In this document: in pieces, positions 55,085 to 63,526 of the stretch
Numbering within the stretch: position 1 is the stretch's first letter
Layout of the letters: every line of letters starts with the position of its first letter
From: Paenibacillus piri
Lineage (GTDB): Bacteria > Bacillota > Bacilli > Paenibacillales > NBRC-103111
Assembly: GCF_004354045.1 (NCBI RefSeq)
Contig: NZ_SMRT01000002.1
Span: 310,001-374,000 of the forward strand
DNA length: 64,000 bases
Reading direction: 5' to 3'
The notes under the pieces: generated by a model
Database searches by the model: none
Told to the model about the DNA's origin: nothing
The model's input: only the letters and a program-made list of their open reading frames with translations
Made by a program: the position numbers and the translations under genes

Positions 55085-55181
55085 AGAGTTTAATCTGGAA
55101 AATCAGCATCGATTTTAAAACTCGCCACTGGAAGCCGAAGTTCGGATAACAATGTCATTGCAAATTGGAGTCAAATCGTAT

Positions 55182-55206
55182 ATTATGGACATTGTAGGTC
55201 CATAAT
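55182..55206 (+). promoter_or_regulatory. Putative Rrf2 operator, cassette 2, upstream site
   Basis: A perfect interrupted palindrome ATTATGGAC-N7-GTCCATAAT, 27 bp before the Rrf2 start. It is the most symmetric of the four sites and defines the operator: the others (16245, 16701, 55738) are variants of it. Confidence 0.75.
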
Positions 55207-55233
55207 AATAATTTTAGGAGGGAGGAGGGAAAC

Positions 55234-55719
55234 ATGCAGTTCTCCAAAAGTACAGATTACGCCCTGCACGCCTTGATTCATTTGGGTCACTCGGAGCGTC
55301 GCAACAACATCGGAATCAAGGAATTATCCACGACACTTGGCGTTTCGGAAAGCTATTTATCCAAAATCATGTCCAAGCTGAGGCAGGATGGAATCGTACG
55401 TGCTGTGCCAGGGGTGAACGGCGGTTACGAGCTTGCACGGTCGACCGATCAGATTACGTTTCTTGATGTGATTCAAGTGATTGAAGGAAGGCAGCAGTTG
55501 TTCGAATGCTCGAATACGAGCTCGCAGCAGCATCGTTTGTTAGCGGAAGAGGGAGCTGCACAGCGGGATCACGAATGTTCAGGAAAGAGCGAATGTTTGG
55601 TTGAGAAGGTGATGAACGGTGCGGAACAGCATCTGCACCAATACTTGCGGGAACACACGATCCAGTCGGTACTGGATATGGCTTTCAAGCGTTGCAACCA
55701 TGAGGCAAACAAGAAGTAA
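55234..55719 (+). CDS. Rrf2 family transcriptional regulator (cassette 2)
   Basis: A 161-residue Rrf2 protein, paralogous to the one at 16281 (start MQFSKSTDYALHALIHLG, helix LGVSESYLSKIMSKLRQDGI, wing GVNGGYEL). Its effector loop is longer and has Cys at FECS, HECS and SECL (about residues 92-125), three Cys that could bind an Fe-S cluster or sense oxidants. It heads a cassette of flavoprotein, broken MFS exporter and methyltransferase. A GGAGGGAGGAGG ribosome site precedes the ATG. Confidence 0.92.
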   Translation: MQFSKSTDYALHALIHLGHSERRNNIGIKELSTTLGVSESYLSKIMSKLRQDGIVRAVPGVNGGYELARSTDQITFLDVIQVIEGRQQLFECSNTSSQQHRLLAEEGAAQRDHECSGKSECLVEKVMNGAEQHLHQYLREHTIQSVLDMAFKRCNHEANKK

Positions 55720-55737
55720 TATGCTTCTTGCGCTATA

Positions 55738-55762
55738 ATTATGGATATTATAGATCTATGGA
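55738..55762 (+). promoter_or_regulatory. Putative Rrf2 operator, cassette 2, internal site
   Basis: ATTATGGATATTATAG followed by ATCTATGGA, aligned without gaps to the site at 55182 (most positions equal, right arm degenerate). It lies between the Rrf2 gene and the flavoprotein, the same placement as in cassette 1. Confidence 0.6.
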
Positions 55763-55776
55763 GGTGTGAGTTGGCG

Positions 55777-56694
55777 ATGGAAAAACAACTTTTCGATGTG
55801 GCAATTATTGGCGGCGGACCGGCTGGGTTGAACGCCGCCCTGGTGCTGGGGAGGGCGAGGAAAAAGGTGGCGGTGATCGATGAAGGCCGTCCCCGCAACG
55901 CCGTGACTCGCGAGGCCCACGGGTTTCTTACCCGCGACGGGATCAGTCCGAGCGAATTTCGGCGAATTGCGAAGGAAGAAATTAGCGCTTATCCCTCCGT
56001 GTCTTTCATAGCGGAAACCGCTGTGTCGATTGCGGGAACGGACGGCCAGTTTCAAATTAAGACTGCGCAAGGACAAACTTTTGCTAGCAAGAAGGTATTG
56101 TTTGCCGTCGGCATGAAGGATCGGCCGCTCAACATTCCGGGACTGGCGGAGGTATACGGGAAAAGCGCTTTCGTCTGCCCGTATTGCGACGGCTGGGAGT
56201 TAAGGGATCAGCCGCTTGTCATCATTACGAAGGGGGCTGAGCTTATGCATTTCGCTCCACTCATATCCGGCTGGACGAACCGTTTTTCCGTCTGCACGAA
56301 TGGCCCCGATGAACTGACGGATGCCGAGCGCGAGGAGCTCCAGCGGAATCAAGTACCTCTGTTCGACTCACCGATTCGGCACATCGACTCTAGCGATGGG
56401 ATCGTTCGTCAAGTCATGCTTGAAGACGGGACGATCGTTCCATGCACGGGGATCTTTTTCAAGCCGGATCTGGTTACAGGATCGGACTTACCGCAAACGA
56501 TCGGATGCGAGATTACGGAATGGGGGGCGATCGTCGTCGATGAATTCGGAAAAACGAACATCCCGGGCGTCTATAGCGCCGGAGATGCAGCATCGCGAAT
56601 GCATCAGGCCATAGCTGCGGCTTCGATGGGCGCATTTGCCGCTGCAGTCATCAACAATGAACTGAATACAGAGGCTTGGGGGAGAAAAGGATGA
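55777..56694 (+). CDS. Thioredoxin-reductase-like FAD oxidoreductase with CPYC (cassette 2)
   Basis: A 305-residue paralogue of the protein at 16771. FAD motif IIGGGPAGLNAALVLGRARK at about residues 11-30, HGFLTRDG, C134-P-Y-C137 in VCPYCDGWELRDQPL, and the C-terminal VYSAGDAASRMHQ. As in cassette 1, the second nucleotide domain lacks the NADPH motifs of TrxB (here ITKGAELMHFAPLI). Dithiol oxidase activity is inferred. ATG 55777 follows TGGAGGTG by about 10 bases; TTG 55771 is possible. It overlaps the MFS gene by 4 bp. Confidence 0.85.
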   Translation: MEKQLFDVAIIGGGPAGLNAALVLGRARKKVAVIDEGRPRNAVTREAHGFLTRDGISPSEFRRIAKEEISAYPSVSFIAETAVSIAGTDGQFQIKTAQGQTFASKKVLFAVGMKDRPLNIPGLAEVYGKSAFVCPYCDGWELRDQPLVIITKGAELMHFAPLISGWTNRFSVCTNGPDELTDAEREELQRNQVPLFDSPIRHIDSSDGIVRQVMLEDGTIVPCTGIFFKPDLVTGSDLPQTIGCEITEWGAIVVDEFGKTNIPGVYSAGDAASRMHQAIAAASMGAFAAAVINNELNTEAWGRKG

Positions 56695-57843
56695 GTAATT
56701 TGAACAATATCAAGCGCGGCCCGATCATGTTTGCCCTGATTATCGGCCTGTTCGTCGCCGCTTTGAACGAAACGTTGATGGGCAATGCCCTTCCCGAATT
56801 GATGAAATCGTTTGATGTGTCTGCAGCGACGGCCCAGTGGCTTTCCACTGCCTTCATGCTCGTCGTTGGCGTGCTTGTTCCGGTGACCGCAATCCTGCAG
56901 CAATGGTTCACGACCCGGCAAATATTTCTGTCGGCAATGAGTCTGTTCTTCGTCGGTACGGTCATCTCGGCGGTATCGCCGGCATTCGGCGTACTGCTGG
57001 TCGGGCGGATTAGTCAGGTTGTCGACGATCGGCTTTGGCGGAATCGTCTATGGGTTCAGCAGTGCCGGCGAACACGGTTGGTCGGAACCGGCAGTCATCT
57101 GGACGATCGCGGCGGGTGGCGTTGCGTTGTTGCTGTTCGTCTGGAGGCAGCTAATATTGAAGCAGCCTGTCATGGATTTACGTGAATTTAAATATCCGAC
57201 ATTTGCGCTTGTCGCGGTGCTGCTGTTTGTGCTTATGATGACCTTTTTCTCATCGGCGATCATGCTTCCGATGTTTATGCAAGGCGTGCTTATGGTAACA
57301 GCATTCAAGTCCGGTTTGATCCTCCTTCCTGGCGGGATTGTGAACGGGTTCATGGCGCCGGTCTCAGGCAAGCTGTTTGACAAGTTTGGGCCGCGCGTTC
57401 TGGTCATCCCTGGATTGGTTATCGCTGTTATCTCACTGTGGCAATTCACCCGATTCGACGAAGCGACGAGCACCGGCTTCCTCGTCGCCGTTCACATCGC
57501 ACTGATGATTGGCATCGCGCTAGTGATGATGCCCGCACAGACAGCGGGGCTTAACCAGCTGCCAAGCCATCTGCACCCGCACGGGACAGCGATCTTAAAC
57601 ACGTTGCAGCAGGTGTCCGGCGCAATCGGTACTGCCCTGTACATCAGTATTATGTCGGGCGGACAGAAGCATTACTTGAGCGGAGCGAGCGATGCGCAGG
57701 CTCCGGCGGAAATCGCCAAAGGACTCGCAGCCGGTATCAACAACGCGTTCTGGTTCGGCGTCATCATCGCGATCGTTGCGCTCGTACTCGGCCTCTTTCT
57801 CCGTAAAGGGAAATCGCCGGAACATGAACAGGCGGCAGGATGA
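56691..57843 (+). pseudogene. DHA2-type MFS drug exporter with internal deletion and frameshift
   Basis: The N-terminal part (56691 to about 57015) holds three helices of an EmrB/QacA-type exporter, ending in GVLLVGRI. The frame then changes near 57015-57022 and continues as STIGFGGIVYGFSSAGEHGW, which in intact relatives lies some 80-90 residues further on (after about helix 6). So roughly 250 bp including helices 4-6 are missing and the frame is shifted. The rest (57019-57843) keeps the C-terminal helices. The start overlaps the flavoprotein stop (ATGA). The exporter is almost certainly inactive. Confidence 0.85.
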
Positions 57844-57900
57844 ATCGGACCGTTCGTTTAGTGGAATCCATAAACCATAAGGAAAGCGTGGGGAATATTC

Positions 57901-58791
57901 ATGAACGATTTTTTTAATGCAGCCATATGGGGAAAAGCATGGAAAGACGAGTCCGATTTGAAAATCAACAGGATGAAAAAGAATGGAATCGATCTTACCA
58001 GATCTTTTGACCATAAGGCCAAGATCTTCAACGAACAATCGTTTAACGAAGAAGGAAGAAAGCGAACCAAACGAATCATGAACTGGCTTGAAGGACAAGG
58101 AGTTCGATTCGAAAATGCCTCCGTGCTGGATATTGGAGCCGCATCGGGCGTGTTCTCGGTGCCGTTTGCGGAGCGGGGGGCCCGTGTAACCGCCGTAGAG
58201 ACTTCTCCCCCGCTGATCGAATTGCTGGAAGAAAACATCTCGAACTTTGCCGAAGACCAGATGAAGATTGTACCCGTACCGTTTGAAGATATTGACGTAG
58301 AGGCCAAGGGCTGGAACCAGGCCTTCGATCTCGTCTTCGCCTCGATGAGCCCGGTCATTCACAATTGGGAGATCGTGGAGAAGGTGCTACAGTGCGCTCG
58401 AAAGTTCTGTTATATCAGTATGCCGGTACTACATACGGAGCACAGTCTGGTAAAGGAGGTTTGGCCGCTCGTCACCGGGCAGCCCTACCATTCGAAGCTT
58501 ACGGAAATGGGATATTTGCTGCATCTGCTGTATCTTAAAGGTTATGCATACGAATCGTTGATCACGCGGGAAGGGAAAACGAAAGAGGTCTCCATAGAAA
58601 CGGCGTTGCAGGAAGCGATGACTTGGCTTGGCCATCACCGTCTGCCTGTTGATGAGCGGAATCGGAATATCATTGCAGACTATTTGGAGCAAGCCTATCC
58701 GTCCGGAAAAGTCGTCATCCATGAAGGCGGACGTTTTGGCAAGGTACTGATTCGATTGCAGGATCAGAACATGTACATGAGAGAGATTTGA
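57901..58791 (+). CDS. SAM-dependent methyltransferase (cassette 2)
   Basis: A 296-residue paralogue of the methyltransferase at 17705. Motif I is VLDIGAASGVFSVPFAERGA (about residues 75-94), followed by TAVETS, with FDLVFASMSPVIHNWE as the motif IV region, and the same unusual N-terminal extension (FDHKAKIFNEQSFNEEG). It lies 57 bp after the broken exporter. The acceptor is unknown; linkage with the CPYC flavoprotein in both cassettes suggests a thiol. Confidence 0.85.
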   Translation: MNDFFNAAIWGKAWKDESDLKINRMKKNGIDLTRSFDHKAKIFNEQSFNEEGRKRTKRIMNWLEGQGVRFENASVLDIGAASGVFSVPFAERGARVTAVETSPPLIELLEENISNFAEDQMKIVPVPFEDIDVEAKGWNQAFDLVFASMSPVIHNWEIVEKVLQCARKFCYISMPVLHTEHSLVKEVWPLVTGQPYHSKLTEMGYLLHLLYLKGYAYESLITREGKTKEVSIETALQEAMTWLGHHRLPVDERNRNIIADYLEQAYPSGKVVIHEGGRFGKVLIRLQDQNMYMREI

Positions 58792-58859
58792 GTCTGAAAA
58801 GGCGGATTGCGTATTCATTCCAGAAAAATCAGAGATCACATATAGGAAAATTAGCGAGG

Positions 58860-58890
58860 CGACCAGCAGAGATGCTCTGGTCGTCTTGCT
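58860..58890 (+). terminator. Hairpin after cassette 2, possible terminator
   Basis: CGACCAG (58860-58866) pairs with CTGGTCG (58877-58883). The following T-run is weak. The rest of 58792-59045 holds no gene I can see. Confidence 0.5.
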
Positions 58891-59045
58891 ACGTAAATAG
58901 AAGTTTGTAAACGCCGTGCGAGCATACCGGTTTGCGGAATGGGAATGATCATCTAACAGTTTCATAATGACATGAAATCCCTTTATTATAAATGAGTATT
59001 ATTATAAACTGTAAAATATATTATCCTGGTACTGGAGGATGGGAT

Positions 59046-60827
59046 TTGGTAAGAAAACATCCAACGATCTTTTCTCAATTGATAGTCGGTTTTTCAGTTA
59101 TCTTGTTAATTATAATTTCATTAATCAGTTATTTTACTTACCTCTTTTCATCTCAGATAGTCCTTAATAAGACGATTCAATATCTGGAAGAATCCGTTAC
59201 TCAAATGAGAGGGAAAATTGACGTATTGTTAGGGGAATACGATCATTTATCGCAAAGAATTTCGTATAATCCGGAAACGCAAAACTATTTGTATCAATCC
59301 AATCAAATCATAGGTGAGAATAAAATTAATACCATTGGATTACAAAAAGTAATCACGCATGAAGAAGCTTATGTATCAAATGATATTTTGATAGAGATCG
59401 TGGATCTGTACTACAGACCCGCTTTTTATTCCTCCTGGAGCAACGAGATTAAAAAAATGAAATGGTATTCTCATGTTATCCAAGCGCGGGGAAGCATGGT
59501 TTGGACTTCTAATGACCTTTACTATAAGGATTCGCATACAAAAACCAATATGATCAACGGTGTTTTAGCGGTTAGGCAAATTAATGATTATTTTTCTTCC
59601 AAGTCGCGAGGAATTGGCTATATGTTGATAATAATTCCTATGGAAGTCATGCAAAGAACGATAGGGAATTTTATTGATAATTCTGCTAAAGTACAGGTGC
59701 TGGATCAATTCGGACAAATCGTGTATTCCACGGATGTACAAGAGATTGGCTTGAGATTGGATCAAGGATTACTAGACAAGATCGGTAATAAAGATGAACA
59801 GTTTCCTCAGGTAGAGATAGACGGTGAGTTGAACTATCTTACTTCGTCCTCCTCCTCGTACAGCAACTGGACTGTGGTAGCCTATGTTAAAAAAACATCG
59901 GTTTTCAATGATTTACATAAAGTACAGCAAAGTATTGTGATTATTGGATTACTGGGAATCTTGGCTGCTTTTTTATTGACAGCATTTTTTTCCTGGTCTC
60001 TGGTTAAGCCTATTCGCAAGTTAGCCCGCCATCTTAGCGGCATTGAAAAAGGGAAAATTTCAACATACAAAGCGAAGATGGTTAACCGGGAGGTTTACAT
60101 TCTGTATGACAGTTTTAATAATATGATCATGAATTTGAATCAGACTATCAGAGATTTATCCGACCGAAAGGTTAGAGAAAATCAGGCCCAACTTATCGCG
60201 ATGAAGGCGCAGTTTCAACCTCACTTTTTGTATAACTGCTTGAATATTATTTATTATTATGCCGTTATGGACAAGCAAAACCGGGTTTCCGATATGGTCC
60301 TGACACTAAGTGAGCTGCTTAGATATAGCGTTCAACCGGGTTCGGAATTTGTTACTCTACAGGATGACCTGGATCAATTGAACCGTTTCATAAAGCTGCA
60401 GCGGGCTCGTTACGAAGATAAGTTGAATATTATTATTTATGTAGACGAACAGTTATTGAAGTACCCGGTGATGAAACTGATACTGCAGCCTGTTGTCGAG
60501 AATGCAGTTATCCATGGTCTGGAACCGATGAAAAGCGAGAGATGGGACATCCATATCCATATTTCACGAAATGGAAATAATCTGAATCTTATTATTGAGG
60601 ACAGCGGAATAGGCATGACTTCTGAACAGATGGCTAAAGCTTTAGATTTTGATATGGAAATAGACCATTCCAAAACTTTGCATACCGGTTTAGGACTGCC
60701 AAATTTGCAGCACCGGATTCAATTGATTTATGGAAAAATGTATGGAATCGCTTTAAGTCATAGTCATTTAGGAGGATTAAAGGTGGAATTGAATATTCCT
60801 ATAGTAAACGAGGGAGAACAAGAATGA
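59046..60827 (+). CDS. YesM-type sensor histidine kinase
   Basis: A 593-residue kinase, intact. Helix 1 (about residues 12-34), extracellular Cache-like sensor (about 35-290), helix 2 (about 295-318), HAMP, phosphoacceptor His in KAQFQPHFLYNCLNIIYYYA (about 381-400) and the ATP site LIIEDSGIGM. It phosphorylates the regulator that overlaps by 4 bp. TTG 59046 has GGAGGA 7 bases upstream; the open frame continues to 58992 without a ribosome site. Probably controls the transporter genes that follow at 62215. Confidence 0.92.
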   Translation: MVRKHPTIFSQLIVGFSVILLIIISLISYFTYLFSSQIVLNKTIQYLEESVTQMRGKIDVLLGEYDHLSQRISYNPETQNYLYQSNQIIGENKINTIGLQKVITHEEAYVSNDILIEIVDLYYRPAFYSSWSNEIKKMKWYSHVIQARGSMVWTSNDLYYKDSHTKTNMINGVLAVRQINDYFSSKSRGIGYMLIIIPMEVMQRTIGNFIDNSAKVQVLDQFGQIVYSTDVQEIGLRLDQGLLDKIGNKDEQFPQVEIDGELNYLTSSSSSYSNWTVVAYVKKTSVFNDLHKVQQSIVIIGLLGILAAFLLTAFFSWSLVKPIRKLARHLSGIEKGKISTYKAKMVNREVYILYDSFNNMIMNLNQTIRDLSDRKVRENQAQLIAMKAQFQPHFLYNCLNIIYYYAVMDKQNRVSDMVLTLSELLRYSVQPGSEFVTLQDDLDQLNRFIKLQRARYEDKLNIIIYVDEQLLKYPVMKLILQPVVENAVIHGLEPMKSERWDIHIHISRNGNNLNLIIEDSGIGMTSEQMAKALDFDMEIDHSKTLHTGLGLPNLQHRIQLIYGKMYGIALSHSHLGGLKVELNIPIVNEGEQE

Positions 60828-62066
60828 ATATATTAATTGTGGATGATGAGCCATTTGTTTTGCGTACATTAAAGGAAATGATTGAAAGCGCGGGCTGGGA
60901 AAATATTCATACAGCCAAGGATGGGGAAGAGGCTGTTCATTATATGCAAAAGCAAAGCTTCGATTTGGTCATATCAGACATTCGTATGCCGGGTATGGAT
61001 GGGATGCAATTAATACAATACATGGATGTTCATTCTCCGCATACTAAAGTTATTTTACTTACAGGTTATAAAGATATTGAATATGCACAAGAGGCGATCC
61101 GTTTCGGAGTAATGGATTATCTATTAAAACCCGCTTCCATTGAATCGATTCTCAAGGCAATCAACAGAGTCAATAGGTCGATCCAGGGTGAAGAGAATGA
61201 GAAAAAGTTAAATGTACGAAGGCAAAAAGATATGCTTGAAAAAAGGTTGGACGATTTACTCATAGGTATTCCAATGCCTTATTTTGACGATTCGATCATA
61301 CCGGAATTTAATAAAATTTGTATCATGAGCTGTTATATCGATGAAGGCGTCGAAAGATGGAACTTACCTACCGCTTTATCGGCCATAAAAAATGTTACTG
61401 AGGAATTTTTGAAGCCGTATGGAAATATATTTACGGTTATAAACGAAACCCATATTGTTGTAATCGCCTTCATTAACCGTGAGTTTTCGGGAATAGAGAA
61501 AAAAATGGCGCAAAGCTTGTATAAACAAATTGAAATGATATTAAAGATTAAGCTTCTTATCGGTTTATCCGGGCTGTGTGAACAGCTTAATGAAACATCC
61601 CGAATATATATGGAAAGCGTACAAGCTCTGGAGGCGGCAAAGAAAAAAGATTTGGGGCCGATCGTGAACTATAACGAAATTAAAGATTCCCCGCGGCCCC
61701 TTTCACCTGAGTACATTCACAATCTGGAGCCTAAAAAGAACCGGAGAGTCGTCGCTCTTGTGTTGGAATTAATGCAGAAGCGGTTGTGCTCTACAGAGCT
61801 TTCCTTAAAAACGATTGCTGAAGAAGTTTATTTAAGTCCCGATTATTTGGGCAAAATAATTTAAGGAAGTAACCAACGAACCTTTTTCCAGTTATCTAAT
61901 CAAGTTAAGGATTGAAAAGGCAAAGGAGCTGCTATCGTCCGATCCGGCAATAAAGATTTATGAAGTATGCGAGAAAATTGGATATCATGATCCCGCTCAC
62001 TTCACGCATTTATTTAAAAAAAGAGTAGGGGTAACTCCACTAGAATATAAAAATGAAATAAAGTGA
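60824..62066 (+). pseudogene. YesN-type response regulator, frameshifted in the DNA-binding domain
   Basis: The first 346 codons (60824-61864) hold a receiver domain (VDDEPF, phosphoacceptor Asp in VISDIRMPGMDG, Lys in YLLKPA) and the first half of the AraC domain (KTIAEEVYLSPDYLGKII). One extra A at about 61855-61861 causes an early stop. Removing it continues as FKEVTNEPFSSYLIKLRIEK through IYEVCEKIGYHDPAHFTHLF to the TGA at 62064-62066. As written, the second helix-turn-helix is lost and DNA binding should fail, unless it is a sequence error. Confidence 0.88.
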
Positions 62067-62069
62067 GGC

Positions 62070-62095
62070 GAGCGGGAGAGGTCCCGCTCTTTTTG
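62070..62095 (+). terminator. Rho-independent terminator
   Basis: GAGCGGGA (62070-62077) pairs with TCCCGCTC (62082-62089) around a four-base loop, followed by TTTTT. It closes the two-component operon. Confidence 0.9.
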
Positions 62096-62214
62096 ATATT
62101 TAGGGGAATAAGCACCGTATAAACACAAAAAAAACCGTTTTTACCCTGTATCAACCAGGTACGATTTATTTGATAATAATTACGAGACCACAATAAATTT
62201 TGGAAGGTGACGAA

Positions 62215-63513
62215 ATGAAGAAACCAGGGCTTGTAGGGTTAAGTTTATTGCTGACAGGTTCATTCGTATTAGGATGTAGCTCGCCACAGAACTCAGCGAA
62301 CAGTAAAGGTGGAGAAAACAAAGCAGACCAACCGGCAAAAAAAATTGTTGTTGAATTATGGACACTAACCGGAAACCCTGCCGACGCTGCTGAGGCAGTG
62401 AAGAAAGAATTTATAAAGGAACATCCTAATATTGAAATTAAGCTGAGCACCAGAGCTACCGATCCCCATAAGGAAGCACTGAGGGTAGCCGCAGCATCAG
62501 GGAAGCTGCCGGATATGTGGTATAACTGGGGAGGGACGTTAGGTTCTTATTATCCTGAAAACGGATTCACACTTGATCTTACCGAATATGCCAAGAAAAA
62601 TAATTGGGACCAAAAGTACCTGAAATCTACATTGGATCTGGCTACATTAAGCGGACAATTGTCCGGGGTTCCCCAGCATGTCAGAGGAATGGGGATTTAT
62701 TACCGTAAGGACATTTTTGAGAAATATAAACTGCTAGAGCCAAAAACATTTGATGATTTCGAAAAGATTTTAAAAACATTAAAGGAAAACGGGATCACAC
62801 CGATTTCAACGGCCGGCAAAGGCGGTTGGCTTACGATGAGATTCATGGAAAGCTTAATTGAACATTATGCAGGCTCTTCCTTGAATGATGGTCTTAAGAG
62901 TTTTAAAGAGTCGTGGGATAATCCCAAGGTAGTTGCAGCTTATAAAAAATGGAAGGAATGGTCGGATAACGGCTATTTTCCAAAAGGGTTCCTTACGTTA
63001 GATCCGACTGAAACCAAAATCGCCTTCTACAAAGCTACGGCAGCCATGGTATTGGAAAACCCGACTTTTGATGTCACTATGAATAAGGATCAGCAAGACT
63101 TGAATTTGTATGGGTATTTTCCATTTCCAACCGATCAAACGCCTTTAAGGATTTCCAGCTATGTCGATATGTACCAGATTAACAAGAAGTCTTCGCCTGA
63201 AGTACAAGAGGCGGCAATCCAATTCGCCGAATTCTCAGTGAACCCGAAAACCGCTGAAAAGCTTGGTTCCATCTTGAATCCGCCGTTAGCTTCGATCGGC
63301 GCGCCTATAACTTCAGATATGCCGCACCTTAAAAAATTTGTACAAGCGTTGGAAGGCGGAACGTATTTAATCACGGATCAAGCATTGCCGCAGGAAATTA
63401 TTCAAAAGTTCTTCCAAGCACAAGACTCAATTGTTACAGGGGATATGACGCCAGAACGTGCGGCCAAGTTCATGCAAGAAGAAGTGGAAAAGTATAAGGT
63501 CAATAAAAAGTGA
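62215..63513 (+). CDS. Extracellular sugar-binding lipoprotein of an ABC transporter
   Basis: A 432-residue solute-binding protein with lipobox FVLGC (Cys at about residue 22) and a family-1 binding-protein pattern (EAVKKEFIKEHPNIEIKLS, GKLPDMWYNWGG). GGAAGGTGA precedes ATG 62215. It feeds the permease starting 14 bp after its stop, and is probably regulated by the two-component system upstream. Confidence 0.93.
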   Translation: MKKPGLVGLSLLLTGSFVLGCSSPQNSANSKGGENKADQPAKKIVVELWTLTGNPADAAEAVKKEFIKEHPNIEIKLSTRATDPHKEALRVAAASGKLPDMWYNWGGTLGSYYPENGFTLDLTEYAKKNNWDQKYLKSTLDLATLSGQLSGVPQHVRGMGIYYRKDIFEKYKLLEPKTFDDFEKILKTLKENGITPISTAGKGGWLTMRFMESLIEHYAGSSLNDGLKSFKESWDNPKVVAAYKKWKEWSDNGYFPKGFLTLDPTETKIAFYKATAAMVLENPTFDVTMNKDQQDLNLYGYFPFPTDQTPLRISSYVDMYQINKKSSPEVQEAAIQFAEFSVNPKTAEKLGSILNPPLASIGAPITSDMPHLKKFVQALEGGTYLITDQALPQEIIQKFFQAQDSIVTGDMTPERAAKFMQEEVEKYKVNKK

Positions 63514-63526
63514 CGGAGATGATGGC

